In this document: positions 1-7,612 of the stretch, in pieces
Numbering within the stretch: the stretch's first letter is position 1
How the letters are laid out: every line of letters begins with the position of its first letter
Assembly (NCBI RefSeq): GCF_022436485.1
Contig: NZ_JAKUDO010000001.1
Location: 1,116,001-1,180,000 of the forward strand
Origin: Agrococcus sp. ARC_14
GTDB taxonomy: Bacteria > Actinomycetota > Actinomycetes > Actinomycetales > Microbacteriaceae
Direction of reading: 5' to 3'
Length of the DNA stretch: 64,000 nucleotides
Made by a program: the position numbers and the translations under genes
Notes under the pieces: model-generated
Databases searched by the model: none
What the model saw: the letters and a program-made list of their open reading frames with translations, nothing else
Told to the model about the DNA's origin: nothing

Positions 1-11
1 ACGCTGATCTG

Positions 12-1523
12 GTGACGAGCCTGACGTCGATCGCCGAGCGCTACGGCGTGCTGAATGACCACGATGTGCACTGGCTCCATCGGCTGGTCGCCGACTTCCA
101 GCTGCTCGCCGACCTCGCCATCGGCGACATCGTGCTGTGGCTCGCGACCGGCGACGACGATGGCTACATCGCCGTGCAGCACGCACGACCAGCAGGCGCT
201 GCGACGCTCTTCTACCGCGACATCGTGGGCCAGCCGGTGCGGAACGCCTGGCGCGAGCAGGTCGGCCGCGCCTTCGAAGAGGGCGTCACGCTCGATGCCG
301 ACTCGCCCGAGTGGGGCGTCGAGTCCGACGCCAAGGTGCGCGCCATCCCGGTGCGGCGCCGAGAGGTCGAGCCCTCGACCGCGCTCGTGCGGCAGCCCAT
401 CGCCGTCATCACGCGGCACGCGAACCACGCAGACACGCGCAGCGCTGGTCGCCTGGAGCGCACCTTCAAGGAGTGCGCCGACGAGCTGTTCCGGATGATC
501 GCCGACGGCGACTTCCCCGACCAGGCGGCTCCGTCCGTTCCCCGCCGGGGCGCGGCCCGCGCATCCGACGGCCTCATCAGGCTCGACCATGCGGGCACGG
601 TCACCTTCGCGAGTCCCAACGCGCTCTCGGCCTTCACCCGCCTCGGCTTCCGCGGCGAGCTCGAGGGCGAGTCGCTCGCCGAGGTCACGACCGACCTCAT
701 CGACGAGTCGCACGAGGTCGACGAAGCCCTGCCGCTGGTCGTCACAGGCAGGGCGCCGTGGCGCACCGACATCGAGACGCGACTGGTCACGCTCACGCTG
801 CGAGCCGTGCCGCTGCGGCAGCGCTCGTCACGGCTCGGCGCCTTCGTGCTCGTGCGCGACGTCACCGACCTGCGCGCGCAGGAGCAGACGCTCATCACCA
901 AGGACGCGACGATCCGCGAGATCCACCACCGCGTGAAGAACAACCTGCAGACCGTCGCTGCACTGCTGCGCATCCAGTCCCGACGCTCCAAGAGCGAGGA
1001 GTCGCGCACCGCCCTGCAGAACGCCGAGCGCCGCGTCTCGTCGATCGCCGTCGTCCACGACACCCTCTCGGAGGGGCTGAGCCAGTCGGTCGACTTCGAT
1101 CAGGTCTTCGACCGCTCGATGAAGCTCACGAGCGAGCTCGCCTCGATCCACGGCGCGAAGGTGCGCACCGAGCGCCAGGGCTCGTTCGGGGTGCTGCCGA
1201 GCGGCTACGCGACCCCGCTCGCGCTCGCGCTCACGGAGCTCGTGACGAACGCGGTCGAGCACGGACTCGCGGGCCGCCAGGACGGTCTCGTGCGCATCAC
1301 TGCCGCGCGCGACGACGCCTGGCTGACGGTGCGCGTGTGCGACAACGGCTCGGGGCTCCCGCCCGGCCGTGTCGGCTCGGGGCTCGGCACGCAGATCGTC
1401 AAGACCCTGGTGACGGGCGAGCTCTCAGGCTCGATCGACTGGGGAGCTCGTGCCGTCGAGGGCACCGAGGTCACCGTGAAGGTGCCGCTGTCGTACATCC
1501 GCGAGGACGACGAGATCGTCTGA
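12..1523 (+). CDS. pdtaS: PdtaS-like cytosolic sensor histidine kinase
   Basis: A 503-residue histidine kinase of the HisKA_2 class with no membrane segment. In order I see an N-terminal GAF-like sensor (about 1-150), a PAS-like region (about 185-290), a dimerisation/phosphoacceptor domain with IHHRVKNNLQ (His about 306), and a C-terminal ATPase with the N box ELVTNAVEH (about 409) and a DNGSG G box. The N-terminus resembles mycobacterial PdtaS, which phosphorylates the RNA-binding antiterminator PdtaR. No PdtaR-like gene is in the window, so the partner is not seen. The GTG start at 12 matches the family N-terminus, although the frame stays open to the window edge. It converges on the whiB gene across a shared terminator. 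Confidence 0.88.
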   Translation: MTSLTSIAERYGVLNDHDVHWLHRLVADFQLLADLAIGDIVLWLATGDDDGYIAVQHARPAGAATLFYRDIVGQPVRNAWREQVGRAFEEGVTLDADSPEWGVESDAKVRAIPVRRREVEPSTALVRQPIAVITRHANHADTRSAGRLERTFKECADELFRMIADGDFPDQAAPSVPRRGAARASDGLIRLDHAGTVTFASPNALSAFTRLGFRGELEGESLAEVTTDLIDESHEVDEALPLVVTGRAPWRTDIETRLVTLTLRAVPLRQRSSRLGAFVLVRDVTDLRAQEQTLITKDATIREIHHRVKNNLQTVAALLRIQSRRSKSEESRTALQNAERRVSSIAVVHDTLSEGLSQSVDFDQVFDRSMKLTSELASIHGAKVRTERQGSFGVLPSGYATPLALALTELVTNAVEHGLAGRQDGLVRITAARDDAWLTVRVCDNGSGLPPGRVGSGLGTQIVKTLVTGELSGSIDWGARAVEGTEVTVKVPLSYIREDDEIV

Positions 1524-1554
1524 TCGCGGCGTGCGGGGTCACCCGTGCACACGA

Positions 1555-1584
1555 CAGCGGGGCCGCCAGAAGGCGACCCCGCTG
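1555..1584. terminator. Bidirectional hairpin between convergent genes
   Basis: CAGCGGGG at 1555-1562 pairs with CCCCGCTG at 1577-1584, and an inner CGCC/GGCG stem closes an AGAA loop. It lies between the kinase stop and the stop of the convergent WhiB gene. There is no clear T-run. Confidence 0.65.
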
Positions 1585-1598
1585 GGATGCGTGTGGTG

Positions 1599-1847
1599 TC
1601 AGCCGGCGCGGCGGGCGCGCGCTGCGCGGCGCTTGAGCGCTCGGCGCTCGTCCTCCGACAAGCCTCCCCAGACACCCGAGTCCTGGTTCGTCTCGAGTGC
1701 GTACTGGAGGCACATCTCGGTGACCGGGCAGGTCGCGCACACGGCCTTCGCCTTCTCGATCTGCTCGAGCGCCGGCCCGGTGTTGCCGACCGGGAAGAAC
1801 AGCTCGGGGTCTACCGTGAGGCAGGCAGCGTCATCACGCCAATCCAT
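1599..1847 (-). CDS. whiB1: WhiB-family iron-sulfur transcription factor (WhiB1-like)
   Basis: An 82-residue protein with the four WhiB cysteines (C9, C37, C40, C46) that ligate a [4Fe-4S] cluster, the GVWGG turn (about 57-61) and a basic C-terminal tail for DNA binding. WhiB proteins work with the primary sigma factor. The MDWR start and DPELFFPVGN segment are closest to WhiB1 of mycobacteria. I chose the ATG at 1847 because AAGGAG lies eight bases upstream; the reading frame extends further, but that N-terminus is not family-like. Confidence 0.9.
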   Translation of the reverse strand: MDWRDDAACLTVDPELFFPVGNTGPALEQIEKAKAVCATCPVTEMCLQYALETNQDSGVWGGLSEDERRALKRRAARARRAG

Positions 1848-1986
1848 ACATGTGCTCCTTGTACATTGGAGGGGGGAAGTCGCGCTTCGCGGTATCCGCG
1901 GCGCAGAAGTCTCAGGGCGCAGCACCGGTGCCGCCCGACGTTCCATGCTTCCACAGCCCCCCCACGAGAGGCAAGGGTTTTCTTCT

Positions 1987-2388
1987 GTGAGCGATCACGC
2001 CAGGGTCCGTCCCGCGACGGCCACATGGGCCGGCGCACTGCTGCTGCTGGAGGCGCTCGGCATGCTCGCCGTCGCCGTCTGGACGGCGATCTCGGCGCTC
2101 GGAGACCCGCCGGAGCACATCGCTGGGGGCATCTTCCTCGCGGCCCTCGCGGCAGGCGTGGCGTTCTTCCTGCTGCAGGCAGGCAAGGGGATGCTCGACG
2201 GCAAGTCGTGGACGCGCGCGGCCGCCGTCGTATGGCAGGTGCTGCAGATCGGCGTCGCCGCCGGCACGTTCGACGGGGGAGAGGGGCCGGTCTGGCTCGC
2301 ACTCATCCTCGCTGCGCTCGGCGTCACGGTCTTCGCGCTCGTACTTCGCAAGAGCGTCACCCTCTGGCTGAACCCAGAGTCCGCGTAG
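1987..2388 (+). CDS. Small four-helix membrane protein of unknown function
   Basis: 133 residues from a GTG at 1987. Four hydrophobic segments are visible (about residues 14-35, 45-68, 77-95 and 102-122), with short charged loops. Integral membrane proteins of this size and layout are common in Microbacteriaceae, but I recognise no named family. The frame is open for more than 400 bases upstream, but that stretch is antisense to whiB and has no membrane-protein character. No clear ribosome binding site precedes the GTG, so the start is uncertain. Confidence 0.65.
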   Translation: MSDHARVRPATATWAGALLLLEALGMLAVAVWTAISALGDPPEHIAGGIFLAALAAGVAFFLLQAGKGMLDGKSWTRAAAVVWQVLQIGVAAGTFDGGEGPVWLALILAALGVTVFALVLRKSVTLWLNPESA

Positions 2389-2425
2389 CTCGCACAGGTT
2401 TCGATGGCCGCGCGCCCAAGCCGCA

Positions 2426-2472
2426 GGTCGAGGAGCCCGCGGTCCGCAGGACCGCAGGCGTCACGAGACCGG
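2426..2472 (+). repeat. Dispersed GGTCGAGGAGC...TCACGAGACCGG element, copy 1
   Basis: Starts GGTCGAGGAGC and ends TCACGAGACCGG around a GC-rich core with a short hairpin (GCGGTCC/GGACCGC). Further copies lie near 23.73, 25.33, 25.39 (inverted) and 28.4 kb. It lies in the gap between two convergent gene ends. Confidence 0.75.
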
Positions 2473-2474
2473 AG

Positions 2475-2954
2475 TCAGCCCGAGAACCCCAACCGCTTCT
2501 GCAGCATCTCCAGGTGCCCCTTCGCCTTCGTGTTGTAGAAGGCGTGCGTGATGACACCCTGCTCGTCGAGCACGAAGGTCGAGCGTCGCACGCCGAGGAC
2601 GACACGGCCGTAGCTGTTCTTCTCGCCGAAGGTGTCCCACGCGCGGTGCACGGCGAGGTCCTCGTCGCTCAGCAGCGGAAACGTCAGGCCATCCTGCTCG
2701 TGCGCCCGGGCGAGGCGCTCGAGCGGGTCGCGGGAGATGCCGAGGACGGCGTAGCCGTGCGCCGAGAGGTCGGGCAGCCGGTCGCGGAAGTCGCAGGCCT
2801 GCTGCTGGCAGGCACTCGTGAGCGCTTGCGGGTAGAAGTACACGATCGCCTTGCGGCCGCGCAGCCCCGAGAGGGTCACGGGGCGGCCGTCCTGGTCGGG
2901 CAGCGTGAAGTCGGGGGCGGTCATGCCGGGCTCGAGATGCGTCATCCGCTCCAT
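2475..2954 (-). CDS. bcp: Thiol peroxidase of the BCP/PrxQ type
   Basis: A 159-residue AhpC/TSA-fold peroxiredoxin that reduces hydroperoxides with thioredoxin. The peroxidatic cysteine is C49 in the ALTSACQQQAC segment and the likely resolving cysteine is C54, the five-residue spacing typical of BCP. The usual TPGC has become TSAC, so the catalytic threonine is kept in ALT-S-A-C. The first ATG (2954) and a second in-frame ATG at 2945 are both plausible. A thioredoxin that could serve it lies at 55.9 kb. Its upstream region faces the tRNA-Lys promoter. Confidence 0.88.
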   Translation of the reverse strand: MERMTHLEPGMTAPDFTLPDQDGRPVTLSGLRGRKAIVYFYPQALTSACQQQACDFRDRLPDLSAHGYAVLGISRDPLERLARAHEQDGLTFPLLSDEDLAVHRAWDTFGEKNSYGRVVLGVRRSTFVLDEQGVITHAFYNTKAKGHLEMLQKRLGFSG

Positions 2955-2987
2955 CCAAGCAGTGCGCAGTCGCCCGCGATCGTCTGC

Positions 2988-2993
2988 TATTCT
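2988..2993 (+). promoter_or_regulatory. Probable -10 box of tRNA-Lys
   Basis: TATTCT matches TANNNT and lies 22 bases before the mature tRNA 5' end. No good -35 box is visible. Confidence 0.45.
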
Positions 2994-3015
2994 TGATCCT
3001 CGGCTGAGAAGCCAT

Positions 3016-3088
3016 GCACCTCTAGCTCAATTGGCAGAGCAGTTGACTCTTAATCAATCGGTTCCCGGTTCGAGTCCGGGGAGGTGTA
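3016..3088 (+). tRNA. tRNA-Lys(CTT)
   Basis: A full cloverleaf: acceptor GCACCTC/GAGGTGT (the end pair is G-U), D arm GCTC/GAGC, anticodon loop CTCTTAA giving CTT, five-base variable loop, and T arm CCCGG/CCGGG with TTCGAGT. Discriminator A at 3088 is followed by CA, so the CCA tail is not encoded as such. A terminator follows directly. Confidence 0.95.
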
Positions 3089-3095
3089 CAGAGAG

Positions 3096-3125
3096 AAAGC
3101 CCGGCGCGGTGCGCCGGGCTTTCTT
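3096..3125 (+). terminator. Rho-independent terminator of tRNA-Lys
   Basis: A perfect 12-bp stem (AAAGCCCGGCGC at 3096-3107 with its complement at 3111-3122) and a GGT loop, followed by TCTTC. Confidence 0.9.
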
Positions 3126-3157
3126 CATGCTCGCGTGCGCCCAGTGCCAGGGCGACA

Positions 3158-3193
3158 TTGACATAAATAGTCTGAATTGGGACTATATAAGCC
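3158..3193 (+). promoter_or_regulatory. Promoter with overlapping inverted repeat, AbiE-like operon
   Basis: TTGACA at 3158-3163 is followed 17 bases later by GACTAT/TATATA, ending only a few bases before the ATG at 3194, which suggests a leaderless or very short leader. ATAGTC (3167-3172) and GACTAT (3181-3186) form a perfect inverted repeat with eight bases between, covering the spacer and -10. This is where an autoregulating antitoxin would bind. The stretch is strikingly AT-rich for this genome. Confidence 0.6.
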
Positions 3194-3787
3194 ATGCTCC
3201 ACTCCGTCGCTCAGGCCGCCGACCGGCTCGGAATCTCCCGGCGGCAGATGGATCGCGCAGTGAGCAGCGGTGTTGTCGTGGCGGTCGAGGTGGCCGGCGC
3301 CACTGCAGTATCGGACCGCGCCATCATGGCCTCTCAGCGCATGCGCGCACGGGGTCGCCGATGGAGCGACCGCACCCGGTTGGCGGCGAAGGAGCTGATC
3401 GAACACGGCTCCACGGCTCTGATCGGCGGCTCCGAGCGCAGCCGGTTGAAGTCCAGGCTGCGAGCGGGCAGCGTCAGCGAGCTCGCGTACCACCTGCTGT
3501 CGGGCCGGCTGAGCCTCTGGCGGTCGGTGGGAGAGCGCCTTGAGCTCGACAGCGCACTCGCCGCAGAGCTCGGCCTGAGCGCGACCGGCGGTATCGCGGT
3601 TCGCGCACGCAACGATGCGAGGGCAGGCGCGCGCAAGCAGAGACTCGTTCCAGACGGCGAGGGAGACGTGCTGCTGATCGACGACGAGGGACGCGTGGTG
3701 GAGGTGCTCGGCCTCTACGCCTTCGGCGGCTCCCGAGAGAGCGCGGCCGCCGAACGGTGGCTGCGCTCGAAGATCGAGGCGCTGTGA
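3194..3787 (+). CDS. Helix-turn-helix protein, probable AbiEi-like antitoxin
   Basis: 197 residues. The first 30 (AADRLGISRRQMDRAVSSG) form an N-terminal helix-turn-helix; the rest is mixed alpha/beta without obvious catalytic motifs. The next gene starts inside its stop (GTGA) and encodes an AbiEii-type nucleotidyltransferase. In that family a DNA-binding AbiEi partner neutralises the toxin and represses the operon, so I infer an antitoxin role from context and the N-terminal domain, not from overall similarity. The upstream inverted repeat fits autoregulation. It could instead be an ordinary regulator. Confidence 0.65.
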   Translation: MLHSVAQAADRLGISRRQMDRAVSSGVVVAVEVAGATAVSDRAIMASQRMRARGRRWSDRTRLAAKELIEHGSTALIGGSERSRLKSRLRAGSVSELAYHLLSGRLSLWRSVGERLELDSALAAELGLSATGGIAVRARNDARAGARKQRLVPDGEGDVLLIDDEGRVVEVLGLYAFGGSRESAAAERWLRSKIEAL

Positions 3788-4518
3788 GCGCCGACCGACC
3801 GACGGTGGTCGTGCAGGAGCCGGTGGGCGGCTGGAAGCGTCCGTGGCCCCAGGCATTCGAGATGGCACATGCCTTGCCGGAAGGATCATGGACACTCGTC
3901 GGCGGGCTGATGGTGCAGCTGCATGCGATCGCAGCGGGCGTGCCTCTCACCCGCCCGACGACGGATGTCGATGCGGCATTGCACCTCGAGACCGGTGTCA
4001 TCACCTTTGTCGATGCGGCCGCCAGGCTGCGTGCGATCGACTACCTGCCAGACGAGTCCCAGCAGCACGCGTATCGCTTCACCCGTGGTCAGGACGTCGT
4101 CGACATGATGGTCGCCGACAGGCTCGCGCCCGCGCATCGGCCCCGCTATGGCGGACGCGAGGTGTTCCGGATCGCCGGAGGGACGCAAGCGCTGCGCAGG
4201 ACCGTCGACGCTGCGGTGCGCGTCGGAGGGAAGACCATCGTGATGAGCGTGCCGAACCTGCACGGCGCGCTCGTGCTGAAGGGTGCCGCGTTCTTGGGCG
4301 ACGCACGCGACCGGCACCGCCATGTCGCAGTCGCGATCACACTGCTCGCCTGCCTCGAGGGGGTGGACGGGATACTGGGGTCGCTCGCCGGCTCGGATGC
4401 GAAGCGGCTGCGCGCGCTCACACGCGCACTCGACGCACCCGACCCGTGGGCCGACGCACATCGCGACACCGAGGCGCTCGCACGCCCCATGCACGAGCAG
4501 CTCGGCGCAGCGCTGTAG
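3784..4518 (+). CDS. AbiEii/AbiGii-type nucleotidyltransferase, probable toxin
   Basis: 244 residues from a GTG that overlaps the upstream stop (GTGA), which I prefer to an in-frame GTG at 3757. Residues about 35-60 hold the nucleotidyltransferase core: LVGGLMVQLH, then TTDVDAAL with the metal-binding D-x-D. A later VLKGAAFL-DARDRHRH segment resembles the second conserved helix. Relatives act as toxins that modify tRNA or block growth in abortive infection. The pair lies directly after tRNA-Lys and its terminator, a typical insertion position, though no integrase or repeat is present. Confidence 0.72.
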   Translation: MSADRPTVVVQEPVGGWKRPWPQAFEMAHALPEGSWTLVGGLMVQLHAIAAGVPLTRPTTDVDAALHLETGVITFVDAAARLRAIDYLPDESQQHAYRFTRGQDVVDMMVADRLAPAHRPRYGGREVFRIAGGTQALRRTVDAAVRVGGKTIVMSVPNLHGALVLKGAAFLGDARDRHRHVAVAITLLACLEGVDGILGSLAGSDAKRLRALTRALDAPDPWADAHRDTEALARPMHEQLGAAL

Positions 4519-4524
4519 GCGACG

Positions 4525-5748
4525 CTACTGCCGGTACGACGCCAGGAAGTTGCCGATCCGCTCGACCGCGTCCTCCAGGTCACGCTTCCAGGGCAGCGTC
4601 ACGATGCGGAAGTGGTCGGGCGAGGGCCAGTTGAAGCCGGTGCCGTGGGTGACGAGGATCTTCTGCTGCCGCAGCAGGTCGAGCGCGAACTGCCGGTCGT
4701 CGCGGATCTCGTGCACCTCGGGATCGAGCCGCGGGAACGCGTAGAGCGCGCCCTTCGGGTTCACGACGCTCACGCCCGGGATGCGCCGCAGCCCCTGCAC
4801 CGCGGCGTCGCGCTGCTCGAGCAGCCGCCCGCCCGGCAGGATGAGCTCCTCGATCGACTGGTGGCCGCCGAGCGCCACCTGGATGCCGTACTGCGCGGGC
4901 ACGTTCGGGCACAGCCGCGTCGAGGCGAGCAGCGTCAGCCCCTCGAGGAAGCCCGCCGCGTGATCCTTCGGCCCGGTGATCGCGAGCCACGCGGCGCGGA
5001 AGCCGGCGGCGCGGTAGGTCTTCGAGAGCCCGTTGTAGGTCAAGGTCAGCAGGTCGGGCGCGAGCGTCGCGATCGAGATGTGCTCGGCGTCGTCGTAGAG
5101 GATGCGGTCATAGATCTCGTCGGCGAGGATCAACAGCGAGTGCTTGCGTGCGAGCGCGACGATGCCCTCGAGGGACTCGCGCGTGTAGACGGCACCGGTC
5201 GGGTTGTTGGGGTTGATGACGACGATCGCCTTCGTGCGCGAGGTGATCTTCGACTCGAGATCCTCGAGGTCCGGCGCCCAGCCGTTCGCCTCATCCGTCA
5301 GGTAGTGGATGGGGGTGCCGCCGCCGAGCGAGGTCATGGCGGTCCAGAGGGGGTAGTCGGGCGCCGGGATGAGCACCTCGTCGCCCGAGTCGAGCAGCGC
5401 CTGCATCGTCATGGTGATGAGCTCGGAGACGCCGTTGCCGAGGAAGACGTCGTCGACGGTCAGCTGCGGGAAGCCCTCGACGCCCTCGTAGCGCGTCACG
5501 ACGGCGCGACGAGCCGAGAGGATGCCCTTCGAGTCGGAGTAGCCCTCGGCGAGCGGCAGGTTCGCGATCATGTCCTGCACGATGGTGTCGGGCGTCTCGA
5601 AGCCGAACGGCGCCGGGTTGCCGATGTTGAGCTTCAGGATCCGGTGTCCCTCGGCCTCGAGCCGCGCGGCCTCGGCGGCGACCGGACCGCGGATCTCGTA
5701 GAGGACGTGCTTGAGCTTCGAGGACTGATCCAGGGACTTGAGCGCCAT
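4525..5748 (-). CDS. alaA: Alanine aminotransferase, AlaA type
   Basis: A 407-residue fold-type I PLP enzyme very close to AlaA (IRGPV, KLNIGNPAPFGF and PAPDYPLW), which makes alanine from pyruvate and glutamate. Visible residues are NPNNPTG (179-185), D210 in ADEIYD, the Schiff-base lysine K243 in LSKTYR, and the C-terminal FRIVTLP arginine. TAGCAT at 5755-5760 (complement strand) lies six bases before the ATG, so the mRNA is probably leaderless. The gene stands alone, six bases beyond the convergent nucleotidyltransferase stop. Confidence 0.92.
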   Translation of the reverse strand: MALKSLDQSSKLKHVLYEIRGPVAAEAARLEAEGHRILKLNIGNPAPFGFETPDTIVQDMIANLPLAEGYSDSKGILSARRAVVTRYEGVEGFPQLTVDDVFLGNGVSELITMTMQALLDSGDEVLIPAPDYPLWTAMTSLGGGTPIHYLTDEANGWAPDLEDLESKITSRTKAIVVINPNNPTGAVYTRESLEGIVALARKHSLLILADEIYDRILYDDAEHISIATLAPDLLTLTYNGLSKTYRAAGFRAAWLAITGPKDHAAGFLEGLTLLASTRLCPNVPAQYGIQVALGGHQSIEELILPGGRLLEQRDAAVQGLRRIPGVSVVNPKGALYAFPRLDPEVHEIRDDRQFALDLLRQQKILVTHGTGFNWPSPDHFRIVTLPWKRDLEDAVERIGNFLASYRQ

Positions 5749-5754
5749 TGCACC

Positions 5755-5760
5755 ATGCTA
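5755..5760 (-). promoter_or_regulatory. -10 box of leaderless alaA
   Basis: TAGCAT on the minus strand, six bases before the alaA ATG, puts the transcription start at or next to the start codon. Confidence 0.55.
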
Positions 5761-5803
5761 GGCGCGCCACCCGCGCCACTTGGGCGAGGGTGGCACCTGC
5801 ACG

Positions 5804-6664
5804 TCATCCCGGCAGCTGCAGCAGCCCTCCGGCGGCTCGCGTGGTGGCGGCGCCGACGGCCATCGCGCGCTCGAGCGGGGCCGCCCATCCGTCTGCATGC
5901 TCGCCAAGGGTCACGGATGCGGTGAGGGAGGCGAGCACGCTGTCGCCGGCGCCGATGGTGTCGATGACGGGCGCCGCGAGCTGCGGCACGAGGGCGTCGA
6001 CCCAGCCGTGGGCGGTCGCGATGCGGGCACCGTCCGGGCCGCGCGTGATCGCCACCGCGCCGGCGCCAGCGCCGAGCCAGCGGGAGGCGGTCTCGCTGGC
6101 GTCCTCGCCGTAGACGAGCTCGGCATCCTCGTCGCTCAGCTTCACGAGCAGTGCGCGGGCCGCCAGCCGATCGAGCCCGGCGGCGAAGCGCTCCCGTGCG
6201 CCCTCGGCCTGCAGGTAGCCGGGCCGGGCGTTGGGGTCGATGAGCAGCCGCTCGCGCGAGCGCGACAGCGCCAGCAGCGGCGCGAGCTGGGCGTCATGCT
6301 CGAGCGCGAGGCAGGAGACGACCACCAGGCGAGCGGCCTCGAGCACGGGCTCGAGCCCGGTCAGGTCGACGAAGCGCCGCGTGCCGGCGGCGTTGAAGTC
6401 GTAGCGCATGGTGTCGCCATCGCGCACGGCGCTCGCGACGGCAGTGCCGTGCGGCGCTGCCGTCGCCAGCAGCTCCACCCCGTGCGCCGCGCAGTGCTCG
6501 CGCACGAGCGTGCCGGCCGGGTCGTCGCCGACCATGGCGATCAGCAGCGAGGGCACGCCGAGCCGCAGCAGCCCGACCGCGACGTTGAGCGCCGCGCCGC
6601 CGACGATCGACGCGCCGCCGACCTCATCGACGAGCGCGTCGCCGATGACGACGACGTCGTTCAC
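5804..6664 (-). CDS. PfkB-family sugar kinase
   Basis: 286 residues from the GTG at 6664, where the family N-terminus begins (VVVIGDALVDE). It has the sugar-binding GGAALNVA (22-29), the anion hole and catalytic base GAGD (238-241) and a late helix rich in alanine. It phosphorylates a sugar or nucleoside, but the sequence does not fix the substrate (ribokinase, fructokinase and similar are all possible). It starts 31 bases after the stop of a small membrane-protein gene on the same strand, so the two may be cotranscribed. Confidence 0.82.
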   Translation of the reverse strand: MNDVVVIGDALVDEVGGASIVGGAALNVAVGLLRLGVPSLLIAMVGDDPAGTLVREHCAAHGVELLATAAPHGTAVASAVRDGDTMRYDFNAAGTRRFVDLTGLEPVLEAARLVVVSCLALEHDAQLAPLLALSRSRERLLIDPNARPGYLQAEGARERFAAGLDRLAARALLVKLSDEDAELVYGEDASETASRWLGAGAGAVAITRGPDGARIATAHGWVDALVPQLAAPVIDTIGAGDSVLASLTASVTLGEHADGWAAPLERAMAVGAATTRAAGGLLQLPG

Positions 6665-6695
6665 CCACGGCCCGTCGTGCAGGGCGCCGAGCGGC

Positions 6696-6920
6696 TCACT
6701 TGCGCTTGGCCGCCTTGTGCAGCTCGCGTTCGAGCTCCTCCTGCCGGATGGCCTCTTCGCGCTGCTTGACTGCGCCGAAGGCGAGGGCGACACCGATGCC
6801 CCAGCTCGCCCAGAGCATGGCCAGCCGCCAGTCGCGAGGGCCCTGTCGGGTCGCCTTCGCGACACCGATGCCGCTCGCGATCGCGCTGATGACGCCCGCA
6901 TTGAACAGGTACTTCCGCAT
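6696..6920 (-). CDS. Small membrane protein with charged tail
   Basis: 74 residues from an ATG with GAGGAGG a few bases upstream. Two hydrophobic stretches (about 5-20 and 33-51) are followed by a strongly charged helix rich in Glu, Lys and Arg (52-74). I recognise no family. It lies upstream of the sugar kinase on the same strand. Confidence 0.7.
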   Translation of the reverse strand: MRKYLFNAGVISAIASGIGVAKATRQGPRDWRLAMLWASWGIGVALAFGAVKQREEAIRQEELERELHKAAKRK

Positions 6921-7007
6921 GTCGCCTCCTCGTCCCCTCCAACTTAGCGGCGCGAACCTGGGCTGGAACACTGCGGGTCGTGACGTCCCGCATCCGACAT
7001 GAATCCT

Positions 7008-7046
7008 GACCGATCGGTCGACATCTGACCGATCGGTCAGTAGAGT
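7008..7046 (+). promoter_or_regulatory. Tandem palindromic TetR operators and -10 box
   Basis: Two copies of the 12-bp palindrome GACCGATCGGTC start at 7008 and 7027, 19 bp apart. The second extends to a perfect 16-bp palindrome (7025-7040) and abuts a -10 box, TAGAGT (7041-7046), eight bases before the GTG of the TetR gene. Two operators on the same DNA face suit two TetR dimers blocking this promoter. Confidence 0.85.
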
Positions 7047-7054
7047 GGTGTCAC

Positions 7055-7612
7055 GTGACCACTCGTGACGAGATCCTCCAGGCCGCGCTCGAGCGCTTCG
7101 CTCGCTTCGGCTACCTCGGCAGCTCGATCCAGCAGATCGCCGACGATGTCGGCACCTCGAAGTCGTCGGTGCTCTACCACTTCGACTCGAAGGAGGCGCT
7201 GCTCGAGGCCGCGATGCAGCCGGCCATCGACGCGCTCGGCACGCTCGTCGCGGCGCTGCCCGAGCTGCATGCAGAGAAGGCGGCCGCTGCCCCAGCACTC
7301 GTCACGCGCTTCGTCGACACGCTCATGCAGCACTCGGCGGCGGTCTCCATCTTCGTCACCCAGCGCGGCGCGCTGCACGACGTGCCCGCGATCGACCGCG
7401 GCAGGGCGATCGTCGACCGCATCGCCAGCACGCTCGTCGAAGAGGCGCCCACCACGCGCATGCTCACGCGCCTCTCGATCGGCCTCGCCGGGGTGGCGTT
7501 CATCCTCGCCGACCCGATCGACAGCGCACCGGAGCATCCCAGCCATGCCGAGATGCGCGACATCTTCATCGAGACGCTCATCGAGCTCTGCACCCCTGAG
7601 GAGAACGTCTGA
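7055..7612 (+). CDS. TetR-family repressor of the MMPL/YhgE operon
   Basis: 185 residues. The N-terminal TetR helix-turn-helix is clear (AALERFARFGYLGSSIQQIA, then SKSSVLYHF at about 38-46), followed by an all-helical ligand-binding domain. Its stop overlaps the start of the MMPL gene (TGATG), so it is the first gene of a three-gene operon, and it very likely represses itself and the exporters by binding the two palindromes upstream. The GTG start lies eight bases from the -10 box, so the leader is absent or minimal. Confidence 0.9.
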   Translation: MTTRDEILQAALERFARFGYLGSSIQQIADDVGTSKSSVLYHFDSKEALLEAAMQPAIDALGTLVAALPELHAEKAAAAPALVTRFVDTLMQHSAAVSIFVTQRGALHDVPAIDRGRAIVDRIASTLVEEAPTTRMLTRLSIGLAGVAFILADPIDSAPEHPSHAEMRDIFIETLIELCTPEENV

